Shown here piece by piece: positions 28,123 through 37,675 of a DNA stretch of 64,000 nt. The notes under the pieces were generated by a model. That model saw only the letters and a program-made list of their open reading frames with translations, was not told the DNA's origin and searched no databases. Source of the DNA: Cytobacillus kochii (GTDB lineage: Bacteria; Bacillota; Bacilli; Bacillales; Cytobacillaceae); contig NZ_JAIVAM010000003.1 in NCBI RefSeq assembly GCF_020171845.1, positions 248,001-312,000 on the forward strand. The letters are read 5' to 3'. The first letter of the stretch is position 1; the number at the start of each line of letters is the position of its first letter. The translations under genes and the position numbers were made by a program.

Positions 28123-29226
28123 TTGAAAGAAGAATACGTTTGTATAGGATGCGGTGTGCATATTCAAACTGAGCATCCGAATGAAATAGGTTATGCGCCA
28201 AATTCTGCATTAAAAAAAGAAGAAATTATTTGTCAGCGTTGCTTTCGCTTGAAACACTATAACGAAGTACAGGATGTCAGTTTAACAGATGACGACTTTT
28301 TAAAAATTCTAAATGGCTTAGGAAATAAAGATGCTTTAATTGTAAAGATTGTTGATATCTTTGATTTTAATGGTAGTTGGTTGCCTGGATTGCACAGGTT
28401 TGTAGGTAATAATAAAGTATTATTAGTTGGTAATAAAGTAGATTTACTACCAAAATCAGTGAATCATAATAAATTAATTCACTGGATGAAGCAGCAGGCG
28501 AAGGAACTTGGTTTGAAACCTGAAGATGTCTTTTTAGTTAGTGCTGCAAAAGGGCAACAAATGAAAGAAATAGCAGCAGAGATTGATCGTTATAGAAAAG
28601 GTAAAGACGTATATATTGTCGGTTGCACGAATGTTGGAAAGTCAACATTTGTTAACAGGATAATAAAAGAGGTAACTGGAGAAGGGGATATCATTACTAC
28701 TTCTCATTTTCCAGGAACAACATTAGATATGATTGAAATTCCTTTAGAGGATGGAAAAGCCCTCATCGATACACCAGGGATTATTAATCATCATCAAATG
28801 GCACATTATATTGACAAGCGTGATTTGAAAATCATTACACCGAAAAAAGAAATAAAGCCGAAAGTATACCAATTAAATGATGGTCAAACCCTTTATTTTG
28901 GTGGATTAAGTCGATTTGATTTTATTCATGGTGACCGGACATCATTTATTTGTCATTTTTCTAATGAAATCCAAATTCATCGGACAAAATTAAAAAAAGC
29001 AGATGAATTATACGAAAAGCATGCTGGAGAAATGCTGACACCACCTCGTAAGGATGAATTAGACGAGTTTCCTGAACTCATCCGTCATGAATTTACCATA
29101 AAAGAAGATAAGACAGATGTCGTTTATTCAGGTTTAGGTTGGATAACAGTACCTACAGCAGGGTGCAAAATCGCAGCATATGTACCTAAGGGTGTTAATG
29201 TTTCACTTAGAAAATCACTGATATAA
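28123..29226 (+). CDS. yqeH: Ribosome biogenesis GTPase YqeH
   Basis: Circularly permuted GTPase needed for 30S subunit assembly. In its 367 residues come an N-terminal zinc finger (CIGCGVHIQ, then CQRCFRLKHY), G4 (VGNKVDLLP) and G5 (VSAAKG) before G1 (GCTNVGKSTF at about 167-176), the G2 region (SHFPGTTLD) and G3 (DTPGI), then a C-terminal RNA-binding region. The TTG at 28123 has GGGAGG 7 bases upstream, within the last codons of yqeG, so the two are translationally close. Confidence 0.96.
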   Translation: MKEEYVCIGCGVHIQTEHPNEIGYAPNSALKKEEIICQRCFRLKHYNEVQDVSLTDDDFLKILNGLGNKDALIVKIVDIFDFNGSWLPGLHRFVGNNKVLLVGNKVDLLPKSVNHNKLIHWMKQQAKELGLKPEDVFLVSAAKGQQMKEIAAEIDRYRKGKDVYIVGCTNVGKSTFVNRIIKEVTGEGDIITTSHFPGTTLDMIEIPLEDGKALIDTPGIINHHQMAHYIDKRDLKIITPKKEIKPKVYQLNDGQTLYFGGLSRFDFIHGDRTSFICHFSNEIQIHRTKLKKADELYEKHAGEMLTPPRKDELDEFPELIRHEFTIKEDKTDVVYSGLGWITVPTAGCKIAAYVPKGVNVSLRKSLI

Positions 29227-29253
29227 TCCTTATCGTCAAAGGGGAGAAGAAGA

Positions 29254-30099
29254 GTGGAGAAGTTTTATGCAGTAATTGGGGATCCTATTGCACATTCGAT
29301 GTCACCTGTGATGCATAATGATTTATTTCAGTACTACGAAATGGATGCGCATTATTTACCATTGCATATTCAATCGGAAAATTTATCGGATGCAATAAAG
29401 GGCTTAAGGGCATGTGGTATAGCAGGATTTAATGTGACTGTGCCACATAAAGAGACAATTATGGCGTATTTAGATGAACTAGATCCTTTAGCAGAAGCAA
29501 TAGGGGCGGTAAATACTGTCATTCACAGGGATGGAAAGTTAATTGGCTATAATACGGATGGAACGGGTTTTCTCCGAGGTCTGAAAAACCATCAACCACA
29601 GTTTAGTGAAAGTAAAATATTGGTAGTGGGTGCAGGAGGGGCTGCTAAAGCTATTGTCTATGCTTTAGCACAAGCGAGTGTTTCCCATATCACAATTGCC
29701 AATCGCACCGTTAATCGTGCGGCGCAATTGATTGCTGATTGTCCGTACGATGTAGATATGCGAGCATTGACATTGGGTGATGCAGCACATAAACTGAACG
29801 AATATGATTGTATCATTCAAACGACTTCGATCGGAATGTCACCGAGAATGAATGAAAAACCACTTAATCTTAATCTTATGCGTGAAGACGTCTTTGTTAG
29901 CGATATTATATATAATCCATTTGAAACAGCCTTTTTAGCAGAAGCAAAAGCAAAGGGAGCACGTGTACAAAATGGGCTAGAGATGTTTGTTTATCAAGGA
30001 GCGTTAGCGTTTGAGTTATGGACTTCTCAAATGCCAGACACGGAACGAATGAGAAGAAATGTGGAGCAACAATTAGGAGGAAATTATGTTAACAGGTAA
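29254..30099 (+). CDS. aroE: Shikimate dehydrogenase
   Basis: NADPH-dependent reduction of 3-dehydroshikimate in aromatic amino acid synthesis. The 281-residue enzyme has the substrate site GDPIAHSMSPVMHN, the catalytic Lys in FNVTVPHKETIM (near residue 65) and Asp in NTDGTGFLRG, then the NADP fold with VVGAGGAAKAIVYAL. GTG at 29254 follows GGGGAGAAG. Its last 14 bases overlap yhbY, a sign of translational coupling. Confidence 0.96.
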   Translation: MEKFYAVIGDPIAHSMSPVMHNDLFQYYEMDAHYLPLHIQSENLSDAIKGLRACGIAGFNVTVPHKETIMAYLDELDPLAEAIGAVNTVIHRDGKLIGYNTDGTGFLRGLKNHQPQFSESKILVVGAGGAAKAIVYALAQASVSHITIANRTVNRAAQLIADCPYDVDMRALTLGDAAHKLNEYDCIIQTTSIGMSPRMNEKPLNLNLMREDVFVSDIIYNPFETAFLAEAKAKGARVQNGLEMFVYQGALAFELWTSQMPDTERMRRNVEQQLGGNYVNR

Positions 30100-30376
30100 G
30101 CAAAAGAGATATTTAAGATCAGAAGCACATCATTTAAACCCGATTTTCCAAGTGGGAAAAGGCGGCGTAAATGATAATATGGTGAAGCAAATTGCGGAAG
30201 CATTAGAAGCAAGAGAACTATTAAAAGTAAGCATTTTACAAAACTGTGATGAAGATAAGGATACTGTAGCCGAATTGTTAGTTAAAGGAACTAAAGCGGA
30301 ACTTGTACAGGTGATTGGCAATATGATTGTGCTTTATAAACAATCAAAAGAAAATAAACAAATTAAATTACCTTAA
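30086..30376 (+). CDS. yhbY: Ribosome assembly RNA-binding protein YhbY (YqeI)
   Basis: A 96-residue CRM-domain protein that binds pre-50S particles. The family pattern is clear: LTGKQKRYLRSEAHHLNPIFQVGKGG at the start, with the GxxG loop in VGKGGV, and LEARELLKVSILQNC in the middle. ATG at 30086 has AGGAGG upstream within aroE, which it overlaps. It belongs to the yqeG-yqeM operon. Confidence 0.95.
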   Translation: MLTGKQKRYLRSEAHHLNPIFQVGKGGVNDNMVKQIAEALEARELLKVSILQNCDEDKDTVAELLVKGTKAELVQVIGNMIVLYKQSKENKQIKLP

Positions 30377-30398
30377 ACGATCCTGTGGGGGGAAAAGG

Positions 30399-30968
30399 AT
30401 GAAAAGAATAGGAATCCTAGGAGGTACATTTGATCCTCCTCACTTAGGTCACTTAATTATCGCTAATGAAGTATTGCATGCAAAAGACTTAGACGAGATT
30501 TGGTTTATGCCTAACCAAGAGCCACCTCATAAAAAGAAGAGTTACTATTTAAGTAATGAAGATAGAGTAGCATTATTAAGAAGAGCGGTTAGTGATCATC
30601 CACAATTTCAAATAGAATTAGTAGAATTAGAAAGAAAAGGTCCTTCTTACACTGTTGATACGATCAAGATCTTACATGAAAGAGAGAAAGATACAAAATT
30701 TTTCTTTATTATTGGCGCGGACATGGTAGAGTATCTGCATAAATGGCGTGATATAGATTATTTACTCGATCTAGTTACTTTTGTAGGTGTAAAGAGACCA
30801 GATTATCAATTAACGACCAAATATCCCGTTGATTATGTTGAGATTCCTGAGATTGGCATTTCATCTACTTTGATTAGAGAACGCATGCAAAATGGAAAGA
30901 CAATTAAGTATTTAGTGCCAGAAAATGTCCGCACATACATGGAGGAGAATCACCTATATGAACCGTGA
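30399..30968 (+). CDS. nadD: Nicotinate-nucleotide adenylyltransferase
   Basis: Forms deamido-NAD from nicotinate mononucleotide and ATP. The 189-residue protein has the nucleotidyltransferase motif GGTFDPPHLGHL (residues 8-19) and the C-terminal ISSTLIRERM. ATG at 30399 is preceded by GGGGGG and AAAGG; this is preferred to an upstream ATG within yhbY. It overlaps yqeK by 11 bases. Confidence 0.97.
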   Translation: MKRIGILGGTFDPPHLGHLIIANEVLHAKDLDEIWFMPNQEPPHKKKSYYLSNEDRVALLRRAVSDHPQFQIELVELERKGPSYTVDTIKILHEREKDTKFFFIIGADMVEYLHKWRDIDYLLDLVTFVGVKRPDYQLTTKYPVDYVEIPEIGISSTLIRERMQNGKTIKYLVPENVRTYMEENHLYEP

Positions 30969-31524
30969 ACAGGCATTAGAGATTGTCAAAGAACAATTAA
31001 CAGACCATCGATATCAACATACTATTGGTGTGATGAACAGTGCCATTGAATTGGCAGAAAGATTCGGAGCAGATGTGAAGAAAGCTGAGATGTCCGCCAT
31101 TTTTCATGATTATGCTAAATTTCATCCTAAGGAAGAAATGAAAGCATGTATCATAGCAGAAGACATGCCTTCAGACTTACTAGAATATAATAGTGAGTTA
31201 TGGCATGCACCAGTGGGCGCATATTTAGTTGAAACGAAAGTTGGTATTACTGATCGTGAAATATTAGAGGCAATACGCTATCATACTTCAGGGCGAGCTA
31301 ATATGTCATTATTAGAGAAAGTTGTGTATTTAGCGGACTATATTGAGCCGGGTAGGCATTTTCCTGGTGTTGAAGAAGTGAGAGAACTTGCACAGCGTGA
31401 TTTGGATGAAGCATTAATTCAAGCTGTGAAAAACTCTATTCTTTTTCTAATGAAAAAAAATCAATCAGTCTATCCGCTCACATTAACGATGTACAATGAT
31501 TTAGTGATGAATAGAAAGGGTTGA
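30958..31524 (+). CDS. yqeK: HD-domain Ap4A hydrolase YqeK
   Basis: A 188-residue HD-fold hydrolase. Members of the YqeK family split diadenosine tetraphosphate symmetrically into two ADP. Metal ligands seen are His21 in YQHTIGVMNSA, the His50-Asp51 pair in AIFHDYAKFHP, the His in ELWHAPVGAYL and the later Asp in YLADYIEPGR. ATG at 30958 follows GGAGGAG inside nadD. It is in the conserved nadD-yqeK-rsfS group. Confidence 0.94.
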   Translation: MNREQALEIVKEQLTDHRYQHTIGVMNSAIELAERFGADVKKAEMSAIFHDYAKFHPKEEMKACIIAEDMPSDLLEYNSELWHAPVGAYLVETKVGITDREILEAIRYHTSGRANMSLLEKVVYLADYIEPGRHFPGVEEVRELAQRDLDEALIQAVKNSILFLMKKNQSVYPLTLTMYNDLVMNRKG

Positions 31525-31528
31525 TGAT

Positions 31529-31885
31529 ATGTCAGAAAAACAATTACTTACAACAGTTGTTAAAGCAGTAGACAGTAAGAGAGCAGAAGATATTGTGGCA
31601 CTAAATATGAAAGGAATCTCGTTAATAGCGGATTATTTCGTTATTTGTCACGGGAATTCAGATAAGCAAGTGCAAGCTATTGCTAAAGAGGTAAAAGACC
31701 AAGCTGAAGAAAGCGGCTATGAAGTCAAAAGAATGGAAGGATTTGATGAAGCACGCTGGGTTTTAGTTGACTTAGGCGATATCGTTGCACATGTGTTCCA
31801 TCGTGATGAAAGAAGTTATTATAACTTAGAACGTCTTTGGGGCGATGCGAAAACGGAAGATATTAAAAGTGAGCTGCAACCGTAA
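31529..31885 (+). CDS. rsfS: Ribosomal silencing factor RsfS
   Basis: A 118-residue protein that binds uL14 and keeps the 50S subunit from joining 30S when nutrients run low. Family segments: VVKAVDSKRAEDIVALNMKG, ADYFVICHGNSDKQVQAIA and GFDEARWVLVDLGDIVAHVFHRDERSYYNLERLW. The stop overlaps the yqeM start by one base (TAATG), so the two are coupled. Confidence 0.97.
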   Translation: MSEKQLLTTVVKAVDSKRAEDIVALNMKGISLIADYFVICHGNSDKQVQAIAKEVKDQAEESGYEVKRMEGFDEARWVLVDLGDIVAHVFHRDERSYYNLERLWGDAKTEDIKSELQP

Positions 31886-32646
31886 TGAGTTATCAGCAAT
31901 TTGCTTATCTCTATGATGGATTAATGGTAGATGCACCTTATGAAAAGTGGGTATCCATTGTTGCATCACAGTGTAATCTTCATCAATTAAAAGGTAAGCG
32001 CCTCCTAGATCTTGCTTGTGGAACAGGTGAGCTGTCTTTGCGATTGGCTAAAAAAGGATATGAAGTGACTGGGGCTGATTTATCAGACAATATGCTTGCG
32101 GTTGCACAAAGGAAAGCAGCGAACGAAGCCCTATCAATTCAATTTTTAGAGCAGGATATGTCCGAATTAGATGAAATTGGTTGCTATGATATCATTACTA
32201 TTTTTTGTGATTCATTGAACTATCTCCGATCAGAAGATGAAGTAAAATCTACCTTCTCAGGTGTATATGAACATTTAGCTGATGACGGTTTGTTTATGTT
32301 TGACGTGCATACCGTTCATAAAATTGATGATTTGTTTGTTAATCAAACGTTTGCCCTAAATGAAGAAGACGTAAGTTATATTTGGCAAAGTTTTGAAGGG
32401 GAATTTCCTCATAGTGTAGAACATGATTTGTCATTCTTCGTCCTTGATGAAAAAATAGGAACATACAAACGATATGATGAATGCCATTTTCAGAGAACGT
32501 ATGAATTCGACGTATATAGACAATGGTTGAAAGAGGCAGGTTTTGAAATAACTACTTTTTTCGTTGATTTTAATGAAAAAAATACAGAAATGAACCATGC
32601 TGAAAGATTATTTTTTATTTGTAAAAAGCTGAAAAACATAAAATAA
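31885..32646 (+). CDS. yqeM: Class I SAM-dependent methyltransferase YqeM
   Basis: A 253-residue methyltransferase at the end of the yqeG operon. The SAM motif LLDLACGTGELSLRLAKKG is at about 39-57, followed by VTGADLSDNMLAVAQ and a MF-DVHTVHKIDDLF substrate-side region. Its substrate is not known. ATG overlaps the rsfS stop. A bidirectional terminator separates it from convergent comER. Confidence 0.92.
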   Translation: MSYQQFAYLYDGLMVDAPYEKWVSIVASQCNLHQLKGKRLLDLACGTGELSLRLAKKGYEVTGADLSDNMLAVAQRKAANEALSIQFLEQDMSELDEIGCYDIITIFCDSLNYLRSEDEVKSTFSGVYEHLADDGLFMFDVHTVHKIDDLFVNQTFALNEEDVSYIWQSFEGEFPHSVEHDLSFFVLDEKIGTYKRYDECHFQRTYEFDVYRQWLKEAGFEITTFFVDFNEKNTEMNHAERLFFICKKLKNIK

Positions 32647-32654
32647 ACAAAGAA

Positions 32655-32690
32655 AAGTCCCGGAAAAAATTCCGAGACTCTTTTTTTGTT
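32655..32690. terminator. Bidirectional terminator between yqeM and comER
   Basis: AGTC and GACT, then CGGAA and TTCCG, form a stem with one mismatch and an AAAA loop; seven T follow on the + strand and TTTTCTTTG on the - strand. Confidence 0.85.
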
Positions 32691-32720
32691 AGAAGGATTA
32701 TGGCATTTTTTATAGAACTA

Positions 32721-33545
32721 TTATATAGTTGTATATTGCGTTTTAACCAGGTTTATATCCTCAGTAAACTTTGAGTGAGTCGCTTGAAACAAGTGTTCAA
32801 ACATATCTCCTAACTCTTTTTCAAGTATCTTTATGCCTTCGCCAGTAACTCCGCCCTTTACACACACCTTTTCTTGTAAAGTAGGTAATGTATAATGTCC
32901 TTGGCGCAACAATTCCCCTAAACCTATCAGCATTTCACTAGCTAATTTTGTGGCTGTATCATTATCTATCTTTGTTTCCTTAACAGCGGCATCGATAAAT
33001 CGTTGGGTTAAGTAACTAAAAAATGCAGGACCACAGCTAACGATATCTGAAGCCACTCTTGTGATATTTTCCTCAATAATGGTAGGGACAGAAATTTGTT
33101 CAAACAACCATTGAATACTTTCTCGCCATTCTTTTGAGCAATGATCTCCATATGTGACTAGAGAGACACCAGCTAATGCTCGGTTCGTAATACTCGGAAT
33201 GACTCTTGCACTTGAACAGTACAAAACTGACTCTAATTGATTTACCGCAATAGGACTTGTTATAGAGATGACGCATTTGTCTCTATTTAGACTCGGTTGA
33301 ATGGTTTGAATGACTTCGTAAACATCATGCGGTTTGACACACACGAAAATAAGTGAAGACATCTTTGCAGTTGTCAGTGCATCTCGTGCCACGTTGATAT
33401 CTGGATACGCTTTTTTTATCTCTAATGATTTTGCAATGGTACGGTTTGTAATGGTAATGGAAGAAGGGGAAACAGCTTTGCTATCAAGCAAGGCTTCTGT
33501 CAAAATTCTCCCCATATTGCCTGTGCCAATTATACCGATATTCAA
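32721..33545 (-). CDS. comER: ComER, pyrroline-5-carboxylate reductase-like protein
   Basis: A 274-residue protein with the N-terminal NAD(P) fold (NIGIIGTGNMG) and a C-terminal dimer domain like P5C reductase (CVKGGVTGEGIKILE). In Bacillus it lies divergent from comEA and has been linked to sporulation and biofilm onset, not to DNA uptake. TTG at 33545 is chosen because AAGGAGGG lies 8 bases upstream and the product then starts at the Rossmann motif. Enzymatic activity is uncertain. Confidence 0.92.
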   Translation of the reverse strand: MNIGIIGTGNMGRILTEALLDSKAVSPSSITITNRTIAKSLEIKKAYPDINVARDALTTAKMSSLIFVCVKPHDVYEVIQTIQPSLNRDKCVISITSPIAVNQLESVLYCSSARVIPSITNRALAGVSLVTYGDHCSKEWRESIQWLFEQISVPTIIEENITRVASDIVSCGPAFFSYLTQRFIDAAVKETKIDNDTATKLASEMLIGLGELLRQGHYTLPTLQEKVCVKGGVTGEGIKILEKELGDMFEHLFQATHSKFTEDINLVKTQYTTI

Positions 33546-33630
33546 AATACATCCCTCCTTCGCCAACAAAAAATGACTCCTATTAAAAATATGAAGCACC
33601 AGTTGAAATTATGTCTATTGAAAGGAATTG

Positions 33631-34260
33631 ATGAAAATGGAATGGGTGAAGCAATACGCCCTGTATATTTTAATAGTGGCTGGATTCATTGTTGGTGCTG
33701 TATGTATGTGGTTGCTCTCCCCACTTCTAAATCAAAACAATACGGTTGAAGTGGAAAATGAATGGTTGCTTGATGATAAAGGTTTTGAAGAAGGGGGAGA
33801 AACATCTCAAGAAGAAGAAGAGAATTATTCAGATGATGATGTTATGGTTGACATTAAAGGAGAAGTCAAAGATCCTGGCGTCTATGCATTAAAAAGCACC
33901 CAGCGTATTGTAGATGCTATTCAAGTTGCAGGAGGGTTTCTAAGTGAAGCGGATCAAAAACAAGTCAATCTTGCTCAGAAACTGACAGACGAAATGGTTA
34001 TCTATATTCCAAAAGTGGGGGAAGAGGGCGTGTCGTCATTACCGCCGTTAAACGATGGTAATGATAGGAAAATCAATTTGAATCAAGCAACGGTTGAACA
34101 GCTTGAAACACTGCCAGGAATTGGCCCTTCAAAAGCAGAAGATATTCTTTCGTATAGAGAGGAAGTCGGCTCTTTTAAAGCTATTGAAGATTTAAAAGAA
34201 GTATCAGGAATTGGAGAAAAAACGTTTGAAAAACTAAAAGATCTGATAAGTGTTGATTGA
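33631..34260 (+). CDS. comEA: Competence DNA receptor ComEA
   Basis: Membrane-bound DNA-binding protein that receives double-stranded DNA outside the cell during transformation. The 209-residue product has one N-terminal transmembrane helix (about 7-30), an acidic spacer, an SLBB-like domain (VMVDIKGEVKDPGVYAL, then IVDAIQVAGGF) and a C-terminal helix-hairpin-helix pair (LETLPGIGPSKAEDILSYR and LKEVSGIGEKTFEKLK). AAAGGA precedes; TTG 33628 and ATG 33637 are other possible starts. Confidence 0.95.
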   Translation: MKMEWVKQYALYILIVAGFIVGAVCMWLLSPLLNQNNTVEVENEWLLDDKGFEEGGETSQEEEENYSDDDVMVDIKGEVKDPGVYALKSTQRIVDAIQVAGGFLSEADQKQVNLAQKLTDEMVIYIPKVGEEGVSSLPPLNDGNDRKINLNQATVEQLETLPGIGPSKAEDILSYREEVGSFKAIEDLKEVSGIGEKTFEKLKDLISVD

Positions 34261-34344
34261 TTAGATGAAAATGGATTTGACCATACATGTATGGTGTGAT
34301 TAAACTAAAATATGAGGATGTTTGAAAAAAGGGAGAGACGTACA

Positions 34345-34905
34345 ATGGACAGAATTTCTTGGGATCAATATTTTATGGCACAAAGCCATTTACTAGCATT
34401 AAGAAGTACATGTACACGATTAACTGTAGGGGCAACAATTGTTCGCGATAAACGAATGATCGCTGGCGGATATAATGGGTCAATCACAGGTGGCGATCAT
34501 TGTATTGATGAAGGGTGCTACGTCATTGACAATCATTGTGTTAGAACAATACATGCGGAGATGAATGCGATTTTACAGTGCGCGAAATTTGGTGTACCAA
34601 CAGAGAATGCAGAAATTTATGTAACTCATTTTCCATGCTTACAATGCTGTAAAGCGATTATTCAAGCAGGCATTAAAAAGGTATACTATGCAGAGGACTA
34701 TAAAAATCATCCATATGGGATCGAGCTATTTCAACAAGCTGGAGTCTCGTTAAAGAAGGTACCTTTCGATCAACAACAGTTAGATGCAAAAGCAACAGAA
34801 AAGAACGACTTAATTAAGAAGTTATTGGTTGAAATTAGAGACTTAAAAGGTGAGAACGCTCTAGATGCTCAATTAAAAGAAGAAGTAGAAACAATTTTAA
34901 AATAA
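34345..34905 (+). CDS. comEB: ComE operon protein 2, dCMP deaminase family
   Basis: A 186-residue zinc-dependent deaminase, related to dCMP deaminase, that would make dUMP for thymidylate synthesis. Zinc ligands and the proton shuttle are seen in TIHAEMNAILQ and FPCLQCCKAII; an extra zinc site is suggested by GGDHCIDEGCYVIDNHC. ATG at 34345 follows GGGAGAG. It is not needed for DNA uptake in B. subtilis although it lies between comEA and comEC. Confidence 0.94.
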   Translation: MDRISWDQYFMAQSHLLALRSTCTRLTVGATIVRDKRMIAGGYNGSITGGDHCIDEGCYVIDNHCVRTIHAEMNAILQCAKFGVPTENAEIYVTHFPCLQCCKAIIQAGIKKVYYAEDYKNHPYGIELFQQAGVSLKKVPFDQQQLDAKATEKNDLIKKLLVEIRDLKGENALDAQLKEEVETILK

Positions 34906-34990
34906 TTGATGGATGAAACGGTTTGTTAGGTAGCGAGCCGTTTCATCCTCTTGGTGTACAATACTATTCTAAATGGGTGGTGAGATTTCT

Positions 34991-37309
34991 TTGCCAGGGA
35001 AATGGTTTTTTTGCTCCCTTGTCGCGATTTTTTCACTCTTATCTTCTTTCTCCTCTTATTTTTATTTCATTCCCCTTTTCCTATTTTTTCTCTTTAGTTT
35101 TTTTACAAGATATCTTTCTCGAAGACTGACATTAATATTTATTTTATGTAGTGTGTTATTTTTCATTAGAGGTTATGTTGCTTCTTATGATAATGGGACT
35201 GATTTAAGAAGTGAAAGGACTGATTTCACGCTGACCTTTACTCATGGATGGGTCATTGATGGAGATCGTCTCTCTGCACAAGCGATCGATCAACTTTCAA
35301 ATGAAAAGCTCGTTTTTACATACTATATTCCATCTAAGGAAGAGAAAGACTCACTGGAGAAGGTAACGAGTACAGGTCTGATATGTAATGTGATGGGCAA
35401 ACTAGAAACTCCGCAAAAAGCAACAAATTTTCATAGCTTTGATTACCAAGAATATTTACAACGCAAAGGTATTCATTGGCAAATTCAAACTGAGCAATTT
35501 GATTTACGAAGCTGCCAAATGGGCAATACGAATATCGTTACACAAATTTGGCAATTGCGGGAAAAAGGGATCCAATACGTGAGTAGGTATTTTCCAAGTG
35601 AGACCGCACCACTCGTGAATGCACTAGTTTATGGAGACCGATCGCAATTAGATGAAACCGTTGAAACAGCTTATCAAAGATTAGGCATTATTCATTTATT
35701 AGCTATTTCAGGTATGCATGTAAGTTTATTAGCTGGAATGCTCTTATTTGTTGGCTTACGGCTAGGTGTGACAAGGCAGCATATGTTGATGATTTTAGTG
35801 GGTTTGTTACCGATCTATGGCATCCTTGCCGGAGGCACACCTTCAGTTATTCGAGCTGTAGCAATGCTTATGTTCGCAGCGCTTTTTAAGATATTTTTGT
35901 CAGCTATGAGAACGCAAGATGTGTTATGTATTGTATTTGTTTGTTATTTATTAATGAACCCATTTATTCTTTATGACGTTGGTTTTCAGCTTTCTTTCAC
36001 AGTTACTTATGTTTTACTTTTGTCTTCTTATTCTCTCCTCAAAAGACGCACCTCTCCTATAAGATCTCTCTTTGTAATATCCTTTATTTGTCAGTTGGCA
36101 GCAACGCCAATATTACTATATTCCTTCTATGAAATTTCAATCTTCTCTCTCGTCGCCAATATACTCTTTGTACCCATATTTTCTTTTGTTATTCTGCCGT
36201 TATTTCTGTTCTTATTGGCTTATCATATGATTGTTGGAACTTGGGCATGGTTTCCGATTCAATGGATAAATACATTACTAGAGCGAATGAATGATTTGAG
36301 TTTAACAATAGCGGATTATCCTCAGGCTGTATTAACATTGGGAAGGCCCTCTTTGTGGCTTATTCTTCTCTATTTAATTGCAATCAATCTTTTCTTCTTA
36401 CAATGGGAGAAAAGGGAGGGAAGAAAGAATTTTCTATTAGCAAGCATTGCACCTTTTTTCGTCTTTTTCATTCACTATCTCACTCCTTATTTTTATTTTA
36501 CAGGTGAAGTATCTTTTATTGATGTAGGGCAAGGTGACAGTATTTTCATTCGTTTACCTCATAACAGGGGGAATTATTTAATTGATACTGGGGGAGTACT
36601 TCCGTTTGATAAAGAGGAATGGCAGGAAAGAACCGGCGCATTTGATCCTGGGGAGGATATCGTTGTGCCTTTTTTGAAAAGTAAAGGCATTAGGAAAATT
36701 GATAAACTTATTCTTACACATGGTGATAGTGATCATATGGGTGGTGCACCAGCTGTTTTGTCTATGATTGAAGTAAGTGAGATATTACTCCCGATAACGA
36801 ATGAAAGAAGTGCGTTAGAAACAGAGATAATAAAGATAGCTCACACAAAACAGGTTAATGTACGGCAGGTAAGCGCTGGAGTTCGTTGGCGTATGAAGGC
36901 TGAGGAATTTCAAATTCTTATGCCGTTTGATAAAACAGCAAATAATAAAAATGATGGGTCTATCGTGCTTTATGCTGTCATAGGAGGATTAACATGGTTA
37001 TTTACTGGTGATTTAGAAGAATCTGGGGAAGCGAAGCTAGTCAATAAATATGAAAGGTTATCTGTTGATGTATTAAAAGTGGGACATCACGGAAGTAAAA
37101 CTTCGACGACTGAGAAGTTTCTTGATGGTGTAAAACCTAAACTGGCAGTTATTTCAGTTGGTAGAAACAATCGTTTCGGTCATCCAACGGAAGAAGTGTT
37201 ACAGAGGTTAAAAAATCATCAAATTCCAATAGTAAGAACTGATCGTCATGGTGGAATTTCTTATGTTTTTTTTAGAGGTAACGGAACCTTTTCAACTGTC
37301 CTACCATAG
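34991..37309 (+). CDS. comEC: DNA uptake channel protein ComEC
   Basis: Polytopic membrane protein through which one DNA strand enters the cell. The 772-residue product has N-terminal helices, an OB-like region, the Competence domain (IIHLLAISGMHVSLLAGML to VGFQLSFTVTYVLLL) with many helices, and a C-terminal metallo-beta-lactamase domain (FIDVGQGDSIFIRLP, LTHGDSDHMGG with HxDxDH, VGHHGSKTST) that may degrade the non-entering strand. TTG at 34991 is used because GGTGGTGAG precedes it; an ATG at 34973 lacks a ribosome binding site. Confidence 0.95.
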   Translation: MPGKWFFCSLVAIFSLLSSFSSYFYFIPLFLFFLFSFFTRYLSRRLTLIFILCSVLFFIRGYVASYDNGTDLRSERTDFTLTFTHGWVIDGDRLSAQAIDQLSNEKLVFTYYIPSKEEKDSLEKVTSTGLICNVMGKLETPQKATNFHSFDYQEYLQRKGIHWQIQTEQFDLRSCQMGNTNIVTQIWQLREKGIQYVSRYFPSETAPLVNALVYGDRSQLDETVETAYQRLGIIHLLAISGMHVSLLAGMLLFVGLRLGVTRQHMLMILVGLLPIYGILAGGTPSVIRAVAMLMFAALFKIFLSAMRTQDVLCIVFVCYLLMNPFILYDVGFQLSFTVTYVLLLSSYSLLKRRTSPIRSLFVISFICQLAATPILLYSFYEISIFSLVANILFVPIFSFVILPLFLFLLAYHMIVGTWAWFPIQWINTLLERMNDLSLTIADYPQAVLTLGRPSLWLILLYLIAINLFFLQWEKREGRKNFLLASIAPFFVFFIHYLTPYFYFTGEVSFIDVGQGDSIFIRLPHNRGNYLIDTGGVLPFDKEEWQERTGAFDPGEDIVVPFLKSKGIRKIDKLILTHGDSDHMGGAPAVLSMIEVSEILLPITNERSALETEIIKIAHTKQVNVRQVSAGVRWRMKAEEFQILMPFDKTANNKNDGSIVLYAVIGGLTWLFTGDLEESGEAKLVNKYERLSVDVLKVGHHGSKTSTTEKFLDGVKPKLAVISVGRNNRFGHPTEEVLQRLKNHQIPIVRTDRHGGISYVFFRGNGTFSTVLP

Positions 37310-37361
37310 GATATGTTATGCCTAGACAATAGAAAATAATTTAACTTTCTTTTCAAAAAAT

Positions 37362-37392
37362 AAAAAAGACTGCAAGCGAAATGCAGTCTCTT
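37362..37392. terminator. Terminator between comEC and yqzM
   Basis: Perfect 8-bp AGACTGCA/TGCAGTCT stem. On the - strand it is followed by TTTTTATTTTTTG, so it suits yqzM; on the + strand it can also end comEC. Confidence 0.8.
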
Positions 37393-37453
37393 CCGAAAGC
37401 TCGATGTCAATGCAATTTGCAGAAGTATGTATCTGCCAATGAGCCTTCAAGGG

Positions 37454-37588
37454 TTATGCGCCGATTGCTTTAATTGCGACCGCAATGACAAATAGAATGG
37501 TAAAGAATCCGAAAGAAGCAACGAATCCCATTGCGGAGTCACCAATATCGTGACGTTTCGATTGGACATTTTTTTCAAATTCGTTCAC
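37454..37588 (-). CDS. yqzM: YqzM family small membrane protein
   Basis: A 44-residue protein of the YqzM family: MNEFEKNVQSKRHDIGDSAM, then a single hydrophobic helix (GFVASFGFFTILFVIAVAIK) and the end AIGA. It is nearly the same as B. subtilis YqzM, which also lies on the opposite strand between comEC and holA. GTG at 37588 has AGGAGGG 6 bases upstream. The gene is too short for many callers. The function is unknown; its spread follows spore-forming bacilli. Confidence 0.9.
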   Translation of the reverse strand: MNEFEKNVQSKRHDIGDSAMGFVASFGFFTILFVIAVAIKAIGA

Positions 37589-37675
37589 AGTCAACCCTCC
37601 TATTTCCTTAATTAGTATAAGTGATTTCCATGAAAAAATCTACACTTCTAGAAATGCTTTTCCTTTACTTACATG